Source: Rhizophagus sp. LPA8_4_AMF (lineage: Eukaryota; Glomeromycota; Glomeromycetes; Glomerales; Glomeraceae). From it: a stretch of DNA of 30,983 bases. This document shows, piece after piece, positions 18,709-29,714 of the stretch; position 1 is the first letter of the stretch, and the number at the start of each line of letters is the position of its first letter. The notes under the pieces were generated by a model. The model was not told the origin of the DNA and made no database searches. It saw only the letters and a program-made list of their open reading frames with translations. The position numbers and the translations under genes were made by a program. Where the stretch lies: NCBI GenBank assembly GCA_021464525.1, contig JADRCO010000556.1:1-30983 (forward strand), given 5' to 3'.

Positions 18709-19391
18709 TAACAATATTTATATATTCTCTCACATAGTGAAAGTAAAATTTTAATATATATCAATATATTAAATATTGGTATGTTAAGGTTTGACTGTAT
18801 ATAAAACTTTTTGCCAGAAATCTTATAATTTCATTTACAATATTGTATTGATTTTATTTATCGCCATTTTCAAAATGGTGTAAGCAGTTTATTAGTGATT
18901 GTATATTCTAATACCAATATTTGTCCGGTTTTCGTCCATTTTGTGAAATCTAATACTAATCTAATGGTAATAAATTTATTTTTTCTATTTACTAAATACA
19001 TTACAATGATGTTTTACCTAATGTAAATAAAGAATATTTAATTACTTTTAGAGGTATTATAAAATATATACTGTATATAAACATAAAAAAAAGTATTATA
19101 TTGCAAATATACCTATTATAATTTTAATTAAAAATAGAAAAAATTACAAGTGATATTACTAAATAATAGTTTTAAATTTAGTCAATATTTTTATATAAAA
19201 AGTTATAAAAAAATTTGTATTATTTAATATATTTCTTTTTTTGATTATTAATAAGTTTCAGTATATGTAAAACAGTTTCATCATTTTTTTATCTAGTTTT
19301 GGCTATTTAAAAAGGCAGTTTTAGATAGCAATATTAATTATAAGTTCTACATAAACATTGTAAAAAAAATAATTTATTATTATATTCATTA
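18709..19391. other. Intergenic AT-rich DNA
   Basis: No gene is seen. A 15-bp interrupted palindrome (CCATTTT, C, AAAATGG) lies at about 18863-18877. Stop codons are dense in all frames. Confidence 0.4.
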
Positions 19392-19535
19392 AGGGTAGTG
19401 ACAGATATTACCTAATATTCATTTATTATAAGTCTATACCCCTCCCTTCTAGATTTATTACATTACACTATATAACTAAAACCTTTTTATACCCCGCCCT
19501 CCCCTAAGATATTACCTAATATCTGTTACTGCCCT
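19392..19535. mobile_element. Second MITE-like element, 144 bp
   Basis: The left end reads AGGGTAGTGACAGATATTA and the reverse complement of the right end reads AGGGCAGTAACAGATATTA, 17 of 19 identical. The element is flanked by TA (19390-19391 and 19536-19537). The inner part of each end is itself nearly palindromic (ATATTACCTAATAT), so it appears as both a direct and an inverted repeat. The interior is C/T-biased (CCCCTCCC, CCCGCCCTCCCC), unlike the surrounding DNA. It has no coding capacity. Termini and target site fit a non-autonomous Tc1/mariner-type element of a family different from the one at 18509. Confidence 0.6.
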
Positions 19536-19537
19536 TA

Positions 19538-21660
19538 CATCCATTATATTTTGCAAAGATTGTCAGTAAAAAATGGAAAAAAAATGAAAATGAAAGTGAT
19601 CTGAAAATACTATTAAATAAAAAGCAAAAACAAACATTTATTCGAAATTTTAATAATAATAAAAACAAAATTTGGAAAAAAAAAATACCCTGCTACTATT
19701 AACTTCCTATTAAAAATCCTTTGGTTTATTGAGACTTTACAATTTGTATATGATCCGAGTGAAACATTATTGTAAATATACATGAATTAGCCAAGAAATC
19801 TAAATTGCATAATCGGTAAGGTTTAAACTTTTACACTCTTATACTACTGTAATCATCACATATTATTATGTACTAAATATAGATTTTATTTTAAGATGGC
19901 ATCATTTTATAATAAATTGTTTCGTATTTTAAGATAATGCTATAATAATCTGCAATTTTTTTTCATTTAAATTCATTCTATATTTGATGATCATCAAGCA
20001 AAATGGTAGATTTATTGAAAAGAGACACATTGTTGCACGACACAACGAATGAACTATATATATATCAGACCGAAATAACGTAAGGCATGATGTAATTTTG
20101 ACTACTAAAATCATCATATTTTCTTAGAAACATAATAAATTATGATCACAGACGCCCAAATGGCTAAAAATATACTAAAATTTCGAAACGAAAGTAAAAA
20201 ATATTTCGATGAAAGTATTCTAAGTAGGTTTGATTTGTTTCAAAAATGAAGATCAAATTAACCGGTATAAAGTAGGATATAAAAACCTGGGGATCAAATT
20301 AAGTTAACTTGATTATATATAACCTGGGAGAGAATTATTATAGGCATTGTTTTGTTGCATAGTCGTATTGCATAATGATGCATTAATTATTTTTTACTAA
20401 AATCAGAGAAAAAAAATAAACTTGCACATTCTTTAAAATGTTCAACGAAATAAAATAATAATTATGAATTGCATTTAAAAAGAATGTTTCGATAAAAAGC
20501 CGGATGAAATATTTTACAAACGGATAAAAAATTGTTGTGTTTCGCAAATTGTTTCAGATAAAAGTAACAAGATTTAATTTTAGTTTGACTGGTTTAAAAA
20601 AATATATAAATATAAAAAATTTCCTTTTTTTATTCTATAACAATAAATTAAATTAATGATTTACCCTTGTTTTTTTTTTTTACAATAATGATTTGATATA
20701 TAATGTTACAAAACTTATGCATCAATAAAAGAAAGAATTTTATTGGTGTATAATTTTAAAATTTTATTGTTTTAAAGCGTTAAAGTTACACAAAAATAAG
20801 ATCACAGAAAGTATATCAGGTGAAATAAATTGTAATACTGAGATTGGCTTTATAATATTTGATAATAAATACCATGATATTGTAACCACACATATAAATT
20901 AATCCGTCATTGCGGTAATGCCGATATTTTGATCAACAATTGTTATCATAGAAATTTTATTTTCCGTAAATACACAAAAATATTAATGCGATTATTATAA
21001 AATAATTAAATACATAAAAGCGTACTTTTAAATATGATCGTTGGTACTGACAGTAATTTGACAATTATTAGATGATCAAAGATAAAAAAAGAATTACCAA
21101 TTAAAAATAGAAATAATTATATGAAGATTTTTGAATGGCAAACGAAAATCTTTTTTTTTCATATTATTTAGTATTTTTCAATTAACACTATCAGCTATAC
21201 CTGATTAATATTTTTTTTTTTTTTGAATATGAATACATGTGGAAAACAAGACTGCGGTCCCATTTGGTCCATTTTGTCCATTTTGAATTAGTTTTAAATT
21301 CATTGTCATCTCATACATTTTTAATTTTCTCTTAATTACGTAAAAAATTCTTCATACATTTTCTTAAAAAAGTTTAAATTTAAAAAATTTTCGGCAGTTC
21401 GGCAGTCGGCAGATGGATTTTGTATTCTAAATTATGCATATTTAAAAATGTACTTTATTTAGTACACGCGTTTAATTGCCCTGCATCACTGCGTAACAAA
21501 TTTTATTACCCAATCATTTGTTAATGAAACAATTATCATTAGATAAATGTTTATATGTTTATATGTTTATATGAAATTTTTTAAAATTAAAAACTTACAA
21601 TTATTAAACGAAAAGAAACGTTTTAGTTTTAAATTATACAAGATTTTTCGTGTCACCTTA
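19538..21660. other. Gene-poor AT-rich stretch
   Basis: No convincing coding region or RNA gene is seen. Small repeats include GATCAAATTAA and AACCTGGG, each twice within 20251-20330, and an 8-bp unit ATGTTTAT repeated about three times at 21547-21572. A GGCAG-type motif is iterated (CGGCAGTTCGGCAGTCGGCAG) at about 21391-21411, and there is an iterated GTCCATTTT near 21268-21285. Short open frames here are low complexity. Confidence 0.45.
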
Positions 21661-22387
21661 AGAAAATAAATTATGATTAATTTTTTTTGGTTCAGAAATC
21701 ATCTTACGTTTGTGTTTTTTTTGTTGGTTTTTTTTTTCTCTTTTCACTTTCATTCTGGGGGGAAAAAAATACATAAAAAGGTATTGTATGTTTATATGTT
21801 GTGTTTATTCGGTCTTCTTTCCTCAAAAGAAAAACAAGTAAAAAAAAATTGTTTTTTTAAAAAAAAAAAATAAAATAATAATAAAAGTAGTTTTTCTAAC
21901 TGAAAAAACCTACCTTTTTTTTTTAGTTGATTATTCAACTTTTTTCCTTTATTTCTTTTTCTTCGAAAAAAAAAGGTGTGACGTATTTTACTTCCTTTGT
22001 ATCCTTCTTATTCATATGATAATTTATCAACAAAAAAATATTTGGGTTTACTTATTTATCTTTTATCCATATGATATAAAGATCCCCTACAGGTAACTTT
22101 ACGATCTTTCAAAACGTAAGGGGAACCCTTTCGTAAAAAAAAATTAATAATATTTTGCCCTTTAATTCAAAAAAAAACCTCTTTTTACCAAAAAAAGACT
22201 TTTTGGTAATATAAAAATATAATATTGTATTTATATGTTTATATAAATATATATGTATGTATATATATAATATTTATATAATTTTTAAATTTTTGACGTC
22301 ACAACAGCTCCAACTGCTGTTAAAAACTCTTCCACTTTTTTAAAAGAAACTATTCGATTTATTCGAAAAGTTTCGATTTAATAATCC

Positions 22388-22432
<45 letters not shown>

Positions 22433-22568
22433 TGATATACACCAAACATCAGTCGCTGTGCGGCTCCATCAAGTCTTTCATTCTCTGAAAAGTGTGGTCA
22501 CGCAACCACACTTACATATTAGGCAATTGTGGAGTTCATTTACTGCACAACCTCAAAAAGATTTGGAT
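21661..22568. promoter_or_regulatory. Long low-complexity 5' region of the disordered-protein gene
   Basis: This stretch is dominated by homopolymer A and T runs and (TA)n segments at about 22229-22284. A pyrimidine tract at about 22387-22432 includes TTTTC repeated several times. A CRE palindrome lies at 22294-22301. Pyrimidine-rich tracts just upstream of starts are common in fungal promoters. A CAG at 22449-22451 after this tract could be a splice acceptor, in which case the 5' leader contains an intron. The coding frame stays open for 37 codons upstream of the first ATG. Confidence 0.4.
22294..22301. promoter_or_regulatory. CRE palindrome TGACGTCA
   Basis: A perfect TGACGTCA, the full consensus for ATF/CREB-type bZIP dimers, lies 268 bp upstream of the ATG of the large disordered protein. 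An inverted repeat (AACAGC, 7-nt loop, GCTGTT) follows directly at about 22303-22321. Function is inferred from motif and position only. Confidence 0.5.
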
Positions 22569-25196
22569 ATGTCACAACCTGACATAATTAATCATAATCG
22601 TCCTATTTCTTCTTCTTCAAATCGTCATCGAACTATCAATGATGATGATAATGTTGTCGATCAAAGAGTTTCAATTATGACGTCTCCTACTTCAGTAAAA
22701 AGATATGCAACTTATGATTTAAATTGGAATAATTTTAATTATGATCTTGGTCAAAATAATCATGATAATGATATTATTCCGAATTCCGCACAGGCTGCGA
22801 GATGGTCTTTACCTAATTCTCCTAATTCTAATACTACTACTCAAGAACAATCACAAAAACAACAACAACAACAACAACGTCATTCTAAAGTTAGAAAATC
22901 TATATCTCCAATAATAATTAATACAAAAAAATCTGATTTACGTGACAAGAATGATGATGAACCTCAATCACCTTTTGGAGGTATTACGGTTACAACTGTT
23001 AAAGTGGTAGAAATCCTTCATAGTCCTACAGAAAAAGATTCTTCAAGGATAAATGATGATTTTAATGGTATTAAATCTCAACAAAGAATTTCTCGTCCTG
23101 AACTTTTAAATCTTTCTTCTGAAGAACTTCCTGTTGGTATAATTACTAGTGAAAGTAGTAAAGATCGTAAACATAATAAACAGAGAATTAATTTATCTTT
23201 ACCTCCATCAAATTCTGTTCTACGTCCTTCTCCATCTTTATCTCAAAAGAATCCTAAAATATTAAATCAAAAAAAACGTTCTTCAATAATAAATACTCAA
23301 AAAATAAAAGGAAATAAAAATTTAAAAAAATCAGAGTTGATCATACCAAAAGAAATGGCTTTTATTGATCCAAGATTATTGGTGATTAATAATTCTCTTA
23401 TTAGAACTCCAACATTAACAACAACAACAACAAATCGTAATCGTAAAACAATAAGACGTGGTGGAAGTTTTTATAGAAAAAAATTACCTCCAAAGAATTT
23501 GGAATTTGGTTTTACTTCAAATCCAATATCTTCTAATGATCCAACTGATATGGAAGCTGATTTACCTCCTATTAAACATAAAACATTTCCTTGGTTACCA
23601 GGTCCACCTAAACCACCTCAATTACTTCATGCTTCTCTAGTTCCTCTTCCTCGTGTGAATCGTGTAGCTATTATTAATAATCATGATTCTAAAAATACTT
23701 TGGATAATAATGATACTTCTGTAAATCCGAAAAGAAAATCAAATTTTAATTCTAATCGTTTATCACGTGCTAATTCTCAAAGAAGACGTACTTCAATAAT
23801 TGAACCTGATCCAAATCGTGCATCTTTAATATTTAGACGTCAAATTTTGGAAGAAAGTTTGATGATGTCATTTGGTGGAATGATGATGAATGGTGTTCAA
23901 CAACAACAACCTACTTCAATATCAAAACCACCAATTAGACGAAAAACTAAAAAAGGTAGTAATGCTAAATTAGAAGATAGAGAAGTAAGACGTGAAAGAC
24001 GTAGAAAAGAAAAATTAGAGAAAAAACTCACCAAAGAGTCTCAAAATGTTTTATCAAATAATAATAATAATTTAAATAATCAAATAGAAGGAAAAGATAT
24101 AATAAATGAAAATAATGTTAGAGAATTTTATATGGGACCTCAGCCACCACCAAGGAAACAATCACAGGATAAAACTATAATCCCATCACCACAAAAACCT
24201 AAAAATAATGCTTTACCTTTGCTTTCTTCACCACCTGATCGAAGATTAGGAAATTCTAATGTTAATTCATCTTTAGAACATTCAATTGATGAACCTCCAC
24301 CTTTTCCAGCTCATTTGGCTCGTTCAACTTTATTTGAAAATAATTCAAGTAAGGAAAGATCAAAGCGTAAACAACAACCATATTCACCTTCAAAAAGTCA
24401 ATCGATCTCTTCACCTATTTCATCTATATCAAATAATTCCCGTGTTATCACTTCCACTGATGATGATGTTTCACAACATGAAGTTATTAATTCTGAAGAA
24501 ACTAGTTCAATTAATCAATTACCTTCTCCAAATAAGTCTCAAAAGATTGGGAAAAATATTTTGGGTTTATTTAATAAACAAACAACAAAAGATTATACAA
24601 GTCCACCAATTTCGCAAATTAGTTCACCTACACAATTATCACTGCAATCACCACCAACCACGCCAATCACATTATCATCAACAACTCCACCGCAATCTCC
24701 ACCATTAAGTCCGAGAATTTTAAAGGTACCCCAACAGTTGTTAGGAAAATCTCGTCATGGAATCGAAAATGGTATAGGAAATCCTTCAACTATTCAAAAC
24801 CAAGAGAAAAAAAAGAAAATGGACCAATTTGAAGCTTTAATTGCTAATTCGGAAACATCTAGTAACAAAAAACCCATCAGTGGAAAAATAAGGGCTATTA
24901 CAACAGCGATAACCACAGTTGCATCAACAGCTACTTCATCAGCCTCTTCAAGTATAATAAGTATAAGGAAAAAATCTGCTGATGGAACCCCTTATAATAG
25001 TCCTAGACATTCAAGTGAAGGATCATATAAAAGTGATGGAAAAGAAAGTGAGAAAAAGAATGGTCTAAAAAGAGAATCTTCAGATAGAGGTTCATTAGCT
25101 GATTCGGTTCGTTATAGATCAGATGAAAGATCAGAATTAGGACCAGGTGATGATGGTGTGATAAGAGTGACATTAACTCCGGAAGTTTGTCGATGA
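22569..25196 (+). CDS. Large intrinsically disordered Ser/Asn/Pro-rich protein, 875 aa, single exon
   Basis: I do not recognise a family. The uninterrupted frame encodes 875 residues from the first ATG, with no globular domain, signal peptide or membrane segment visible. The protein is dominated by Ser, Asn, Pro, Lys and Arg. It has a Q run at about residues 98-103, many proline-rich SH3-ligand-like segments (PWLPGPPKPPQLL, MGPQPPPRKQ, EPPPFPAHLARS) and SP/TP sites (YNSPRHSSEG, PPQSPPLSPR) that would suit proline-directed kinases. A highly charged, probably helical stretch lies near residues 467-492 (LEDREVRRERRRKEKLEKKL). The C-terminus after about residue 840 is charged (KSDGKESEKKNGLKRESSDR) and ends VIRVTLTPEVCR. 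A scaffold or cytoskeleton/signalling adaptor role is possible but unproven. The frame remains open for 37 codons upstream without an ATG, so an N-terminal exon cannot be excluded. Confidence 0.78.
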   Translation: MSQPDIINHNRPISSSSNRHRTINDDDNVVDQRVSIMTSPTSVKRYATYDLNWNNFNYDLGQNNHDNDIIPNSAQAARWSLPNSPNSNTTTQEQSQKQQQQQQRHSKVRKSISPIIINTKKSDLRDKNDDEPQSPFGGITVTTVKVVEILHSPTEKDSSRINDDFNGIKSQQRISRPELLNLSSEELPVGIITSESSKDRKHNKQRINLSLPPSNSVLRPSPSLSQKNPKILNQKKRSSIINTQKIKGNKNLKKSELIIPKEMAFIDPRLLVINNSLIRTPTLTTTTTNRNRKTIRRGGSFYRKKLPPKNLEFGFTSNPISSNDPTDMEADLPPIKHKTFPWLPGPPKPPQLLHASLVPLPRVNRVAIINNHDSKNTLDNNDTSVNPKRKSNFNSNRLSRANSQRRRTSIIEPDPNRASLIFRRQILEESLMMSFGGMMMNGVQQQQPTSISKPPIRRKTKKGSNAKLEDREVRRERRRKEKLEKKLTKESQNVLSNNNNNLNNQIEGKDIINENNVREFYMGPQPPPRKQSQDKTIIPSPQKPKNNALPLLSSPPDRRLGNSNVNSSLEHSIDEPPPFPAHLARSTLFENNSSKERSKRKQQPYSPSKSQSISSPISSISNNSRVITSTDDDVSQHEVINSEETSSINQLPSPNKSQKIGKNILGLFNKQTTKDYTSPPISQISSPTQLSLQSPPTTPITLSSTTPPQSPPLSPRILKVPQQLLGKSRHGIENGIGNPSTIQNQEKKKKMDQFEALIANSETSSNKKPISGKIRAITTAITTVASTATSSASSSIISIRKKSADGTPYNSPRHSSEGSYKSDGKESEKKNGLKRESSDRGSLADSVRYRSDERSELGPGDDGVIRVTLTPEVCR

Positions 25197-25856
25197 AAAA
25201 ACCAAAAGTAATTGTGTATTTAATATTTTTATTTATTATTATTTTTATTACTTGTGTACATATGTTTTCATAATACTTTCTGTGTTAGAATTATTGTCTT
25301 TAGACAGGACTTATATTTTAATAGCACGATACAAATAATTACTTAATATATTATTATTATTTTATTTTTTTTTTTTTACCAAATTTTATTTTTAGTCTCT
25401 TCCTGAGAATTCATGAAATTTTTTTACAAAAAAAAAAAAAAATTATAAATAGAGAAATATTTTATATATTAAAGTTATTTTTACAGTTTTTTTATGTAAT
25501 TTTATATTTTTTTTCTTATATTAATTTTTTTTTTAAAAAAAAAAAAGCTCATTTGAGCAATAAATTGAACAATAAAAAAAAACTATATCATTACAACATT
25601 ATTCAAAATACTAAGCGAAAAACGTGATGATAATGTTATATAATTAGTGAAAATAGAGAAAAATCGTCGTCTTCTTCAACAATCACTTTAAATAAATTGG
25701 TACTGAATCAAATACGGAGGAGTGAATAAATGGAAAAGTCACCATTATTTCATTCTTATTCGAAAAATTGGCAATAATTCGACACCCGATAAATTTTCAG
25801 ATATTATTTTGTGCATATGATATTCTAATAAAATATATTCTGATTTAATGTCGGGT
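25197..25856. other. 3' region of the disordered-protein gene and tRNA upstream region
   Basis: AT-rich DNA with long A and T runs and no ORF. It contains the short palindrome GCTCATTTGAGC at about 25547-25558 and probably the mRNA 3' end. No independent gene is seen before the tRNA. Confidence 0.5.
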
Positions 25857-25928
25857 GCCGGCGTAGCTTAGTGGTAGAGCGTCAGTCTTGTAAACTGAAG
25901 GTCGGTGGTTCAATCCCGCCCGTCGGCT
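25857..25928 (+). tRNA. tRNA-Thr (anticodon UGU)
   Basis: A 72-nt intronless cloverleaf. The acceptor stem GCCGGCG pairs with CGTCGGC (one G-T pair), with discriminator T at 25928. The D arm is GCTTAGTGGTAGAGC. The anticodon stem TCAGT/ACTGA encloses the loop CTTGTAA, with anticodon TGT at 25889-25891, reading ACA threonine codons. The T stem GGTGG/CCGCC encloses TTCAATC. Internal Pol III promoter elements are visible: box A TAGCTTAGTGG (25864-25874) and box B GGTTCAATCCC (25907-25917). CCA is not encoded, as expected for a nuclear eukaryotic gene. The TFIIIC-type protein encoded at 9708 would, in its family's role, bind such box B sites. Confidence 0.95.
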
Positions 25929-25930
25929 AC

Positions 25931-25938
25931 TTTTTTTT
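25931..25938 (+). terminator. RNA polymerase III T-run terminator
   Basis: Eight consecutive T residues begin 2 nt after the tRNA discriminator base. This is the normal Pol III termination signal. Confidence 0.9.
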
Positions 25939-26395
25939 CTAAATTAATTTTTTGTACGACGATAAAGAAAAAAAAATTATCTACATTTTTTTTTGTGAAA
26001 AGCTTTTATGATTTGGGAAATAATTCGTTAAAGTGATTGGATTTAGAATTGCTATACAATCAAAGGGAAAATGTATCAGATCGACAATTGCAAATCAATG
26101 ATCGACAATACATTACTTTATATTATGTAAAATCAAAACTTGGGAAACAAGAGAATTTTATAGCTTGCTTACTTTTCTTTACATGATACACAGATACTGC
26201 TAATTATAATTATGATCTTGATTTACAAGGACATTTTGCTTTAAGGAAAAGATTTTTATACGTAATTAAAAAGTCACGAATTTTTGCGATTATGAACTCA
26301 TTTCTTTTTTTTTATTTGTTAATAGGTTAATCAACTAGAGATAGTTGGAAAAGATTTATTATATGAAATTTCTAATACTATTATTGTAATTGAAA
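25939..26395. other. Intergenic, between tRNA and cyclophilin 3' end
   Basis: AT-rich DNA without a supported gene. It must hold the 3' end of the minus-strand cyclophilin transcript. Confidence 0.5.
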
Positions 26396-27658
26396 TTAAT
26401 CTTCAATTACTTGAGCAGATATGATTCTCACATTTTCTTTTGGTCTAAGGAAAAAAAAATGTATATATATTAATAGGCTAAAAAAATATATATATATATA
26501 CAAAAATGAAATAATTTCATCATTTTTATAAATTTACCTATCATCTCGATCAACAGTAACTTTACCTATACGTTTAACTATTTCCATACCATCGCTTACC
26601 CTTCCAAATATCGCATGTTTTCCTTTTCAAAAATAAATAAATAAAAAATAATTAAGACATCGGGAAGGTCGAAAATGTCCTAAAATATCCGGAGTATGTA
26701 CCGAAATGTGAAAGATTCCGAACATTTCTGAGATTATATTAAATTCTTACCATCTAAATGAGGAGTAGGTGCTAACGTTATGAAAAACTTTTTGGAATTT
26801 AAAAAGATTTGTCATAAATAAAGATATAAACGAATGATAAGGGAAATTAATAATAAACAGTAAATCTCGAGTTCTTACTTGACTTCCATTAGTATCTGGT
26901 CCAGCATTAGCCATACTAATAACTCCAGCTCCTGTATGTTTTAAATCTGGATGAATTTCATCTTCAAAAGTTGAACTAAAATACGATTAATGAAATTTAC
27001 ATTAAATTTCTTTTTTTATTTTTATTTTTGATTTTTGATTTGATTTATTTATTACCCATAAATTGAACTTCCTCCACGTCCAGTTCCAGTTGGATCTCCT
27101 CCTTGAATCATAAAACCCTTTTAAAATTATTACAAAATATACAAAAAAAAAAAAATACAAAACACAAAAATTTTATTAATCAACTCTTTTTTTTAATAGC
27201 TTTTCATTTTTATTTGAAAAATAAAAGAAAATTACGCTTACTTCGATTATTCTATGGAACTTTATTTATTAAAAAAAAAACAATCGCTTAAAATTCTTTT
27301 TTAAAATTACTTAAAGAAAAATCAAAGTATCAGTTACATATTTATTTATTTTATTTTACTGAATTTTTTTACTTACTATTGTATTATTATAATATCCACG
27401 TTTCGCCTAAGTACAAAAAAAAAAAAATAATGAGTAAAATAATCAAAAAAAACCTTTTTTCTTAAAAAAAAACTTACTAATTCATAAAAATTATCACAAG
27501 TTTTCTTTGCGTGATCATCATACAATTCTATTGTAATTATACCCTAATCAAAAGAAAAAAAAAGAAAATTTATATATTTTTATTTTTATTTTTTACTTCC
27601 AAGTCATAATTTCTTAAGAACACACCATAGAAGTATTGAGAATTACTGATCGAGACAT
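26396..27658 (-). CDS. ppil1: Peptidyl-prolyl isomerase, PPIL1-type cyclophilin, 158 aa, 9 exons
   Basis: This cyclophilin catalyses cis-trans isomerisation of peptidyl-prolyl bonds; its closest relatives by sequence (animal PPIL1, fission yeast Cyp1) work in the spliceosome. Minus-strand exons are 27658-27626, 27543-27478, 27406-27377, 27259-27242, 27117-27056, 26975-26879, 26787-26751, 26622-26538 and 26444-26396; 477 nt closes in frame at 158 aa. Key segments are [38 protein letters not shown] (the arginine R46 equals catalytic R55 of cyclophilin A), [20 protein letters not shown], and [17 protein letters not shown]. The position of the drug-contact tryptophan of cyclophilin A carries His (TPHLDG), which in other cyclophilins weakens cyclosporin binding. 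Exon 4 is only 18 nt and encodes FHRIIE. Identification is very secure. Confidence 0.95.
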
Positions 27659-28384
27659 CACATTAATTGACGAAAGAAAGAATGAAATAATCTGTGATGA
27701 TGATCATTACATCAAATTTATAACCTTCCAATTTTATAAATTTGCACTACCCGTGGCCACAACTTTTGATTTTTTTTTGTTCATTTTTTTCATTCTTCAT
27801 TATTTTCATTTATTATTTACTATTGAATAAAGATTTTGACGAATTTAAAATTTCAAAAATTTAATAAAATAAAACTTTATAATTATATTTTCGTTTTAAA
27901 AAAAAATATTATACATTTCAAACTAAAATTAATTTTAATAATAAATAATTGATGAGTAGATTACTTTATTTCTGTCAATATCAATATTATGTTCTCTTGT
28001 GATACATCATACTGGAAAATAATAAGATATATTATAATTATTAAAATATGAAGAATAAATAAAGGTTCAACCTACATTCTACTATCCCATGTTGATTTGG
28101 TTGAAGAATTATTCTTACAGGGTTTTGTGAGTATAACAATTGAAAAATTTAAAGTTTCGGCTATATTCATAAAAGTATTTACCACTGATAAATAATGACT
28201 TGTGTAAGTATCTCTAATAGACTTGGAGTAGTTTATCAATTGCTGGCTGATTGTCGAGGATTTTTAGAATTTGAAAATACAGATACTTGCTCCACTTATT
28301 TATGTTAAGGACGATTGGTTTGATCATTACCTCAGCATTGTGTAATTAAATATCAGGTGTATCACTTGGAACTAGTGGTCATTT
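27659..28384. other. Cyclophilin upstream region and degenerate DNA
   Basis: The first part holds the cyclophilin promoter. From about 27960 rightwards the sequence is less AT-pure and may be the decayed 3' part of the kinase pseudogene on the minus strand (fragments such as WSKYLYFQILKILDNQPAID). I could not assign it firmly. Confidence 0.35.
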
Positions 28385-28815
28385 ATTGAATGGATATCAT
28401 CAGTGAATAGCGTAAGAGAAGCAATATGTGCAATCATACCAAAACTATAGATATCTTAGAAAATCCATGCAAAAGTTCATGTGTTATATGAGGCATAACT
28501 TCAAATAATTTCGAATGTCCTATAAGATTCTGGCAATCCATTAGCAACATATAATTTTGTTTTACAGTCTTTAATTACAAGAATAATGTCTGAGTGAGAT
28601 CACAGTAAAGAATTATTGCATCTTAAGGATTAGTGCAATATGTTGTAGAATCAAGATCAACTTGGAACTTGGTCACTAGTTACCAAAGAAGCTCGATTAG
28701 GAATGAATATGAGACTGATTATTTAAAGAAGAAGATATAAGTCATGATCTGCTCCAATTTCATGTATACAAGTAAAAGTTCCAATATTACGATTTTTAAG
28801 GCTCTGATAAAAAAT
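28385..28815 (-). pseudogene. Decayed protein-kinase domain
   Basis: Minus-strand translation shows kinase subdomains in order but broken between frames: SLKNRNIGTF (a counterpart of the lysine-containing VALKSLKN region), a catalytic-loop remnant D-L then HSDIILV with a one-base frame break between them (about 28604-28580), YVANGLPES in the place of DFG (about 28536), EVMPHITHELLHG in the place of the APE segment, a further frame break, and DIYSFGMIAHIAS (from 28455) matching subdomain IX of the DIYSFG-type kinases amplified in Rhizophagus. Several in-frame stops interrupt it. The catalytic Asp/Asn and DFG Asp are not preserved. It is an old copy of that kinase family and cannot be translated as a functional protein. 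Its 5' part may reach about 29110. Confidence 0.6.
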
Positions 28816-29714
28816 AATGATTTGGTTTTATTGATACAACAAAAAGTGAATAAAGGATTTTAGATTCTTACCAATTCTATGTAGAACTGAAATATAAAGC
28901 ACAAAACTCTCTTCCTATATTAAAACAATGTTAAAAATTGTAAACATTGAAATCAAAAGATTCACAATAATAATCATCTTAGCAATTTGAAGCATCCTTG
29001 GCCATGCCATTATAATTGATAGTTAAATAATAATATTCAATACAAGATCATTTTTTACTGGCAGAAAATGAAGCAATCTATTTTCATTATAGCACCAATC
29101 ATCAGTTTTTACAAGAACATAATTTTAACAAATATATAGATGGTCTATAATATCCATTTTAAAATAAATAAATGAACTTTTAAGGGTGAATTTTTTTATT
29201 TAGTTTTAAAAATATTATATATAATAATAATTAAATTAAATAAATAATTTATAACTTACCAACTAAGATAAATTACCAAGTAAATTTTAAATAAAAAAAT
29301 TTAAATTATATATATAAACAGATAATAAATATATGATTCTGAACATATTTAAAACAAGTTATAATTTAACTTTACTAATAGAGAAAAAGCAAATTTAACC
29401 AAATTTAAAAATTCAAAAATTAGTTTTCTGCAATTATCTAATAATTTTTAAATTATAACTATTATATTAAGCTAAAAAACAATTTTTTTTAAGAATAAAT
29501 ATGTATCTCACCAGTATTTCACCCTACTGTATAATGTTTAAATTTTCACAAAAATTTGTAAAAAAGAAATTCTTAATATATAAACTTAAATATATAATGT
29601 GTGTATTTTTCCTGCTCTGCAAGTTTATTTAAAACATTAAAGATGGTTTTAAATATCATTTTAACTTATTTGACAACTTTTTTTTTGGATTTTTTTTGAT
29701 AAATTATGTGATGT
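28816..29714. other. Degenerate and AT-rich DNA
   Basis: The first 300 bp may include the 5' part of the kinase pseudogene (minus-strand frame with YNENRLLHFLP). The rest is AT-rich with dense stops and no gene. Confidence 0.35.

Noticed and set aside
24286..24708. 140-residue plus-strand frame inside the disordered-protein gene
   Set aside because: It is the shifted frame of a low-complexity coding region, and the long frame explains the same bases.
27636..27830. 64-residue plus-strand frame next to the cyclophilin start
   Set aside because: It begins without an ATG, overlaps cyclophilin exon 1 on the other strand, and its hydrophobic tail comes from T-rich promoter DNA.
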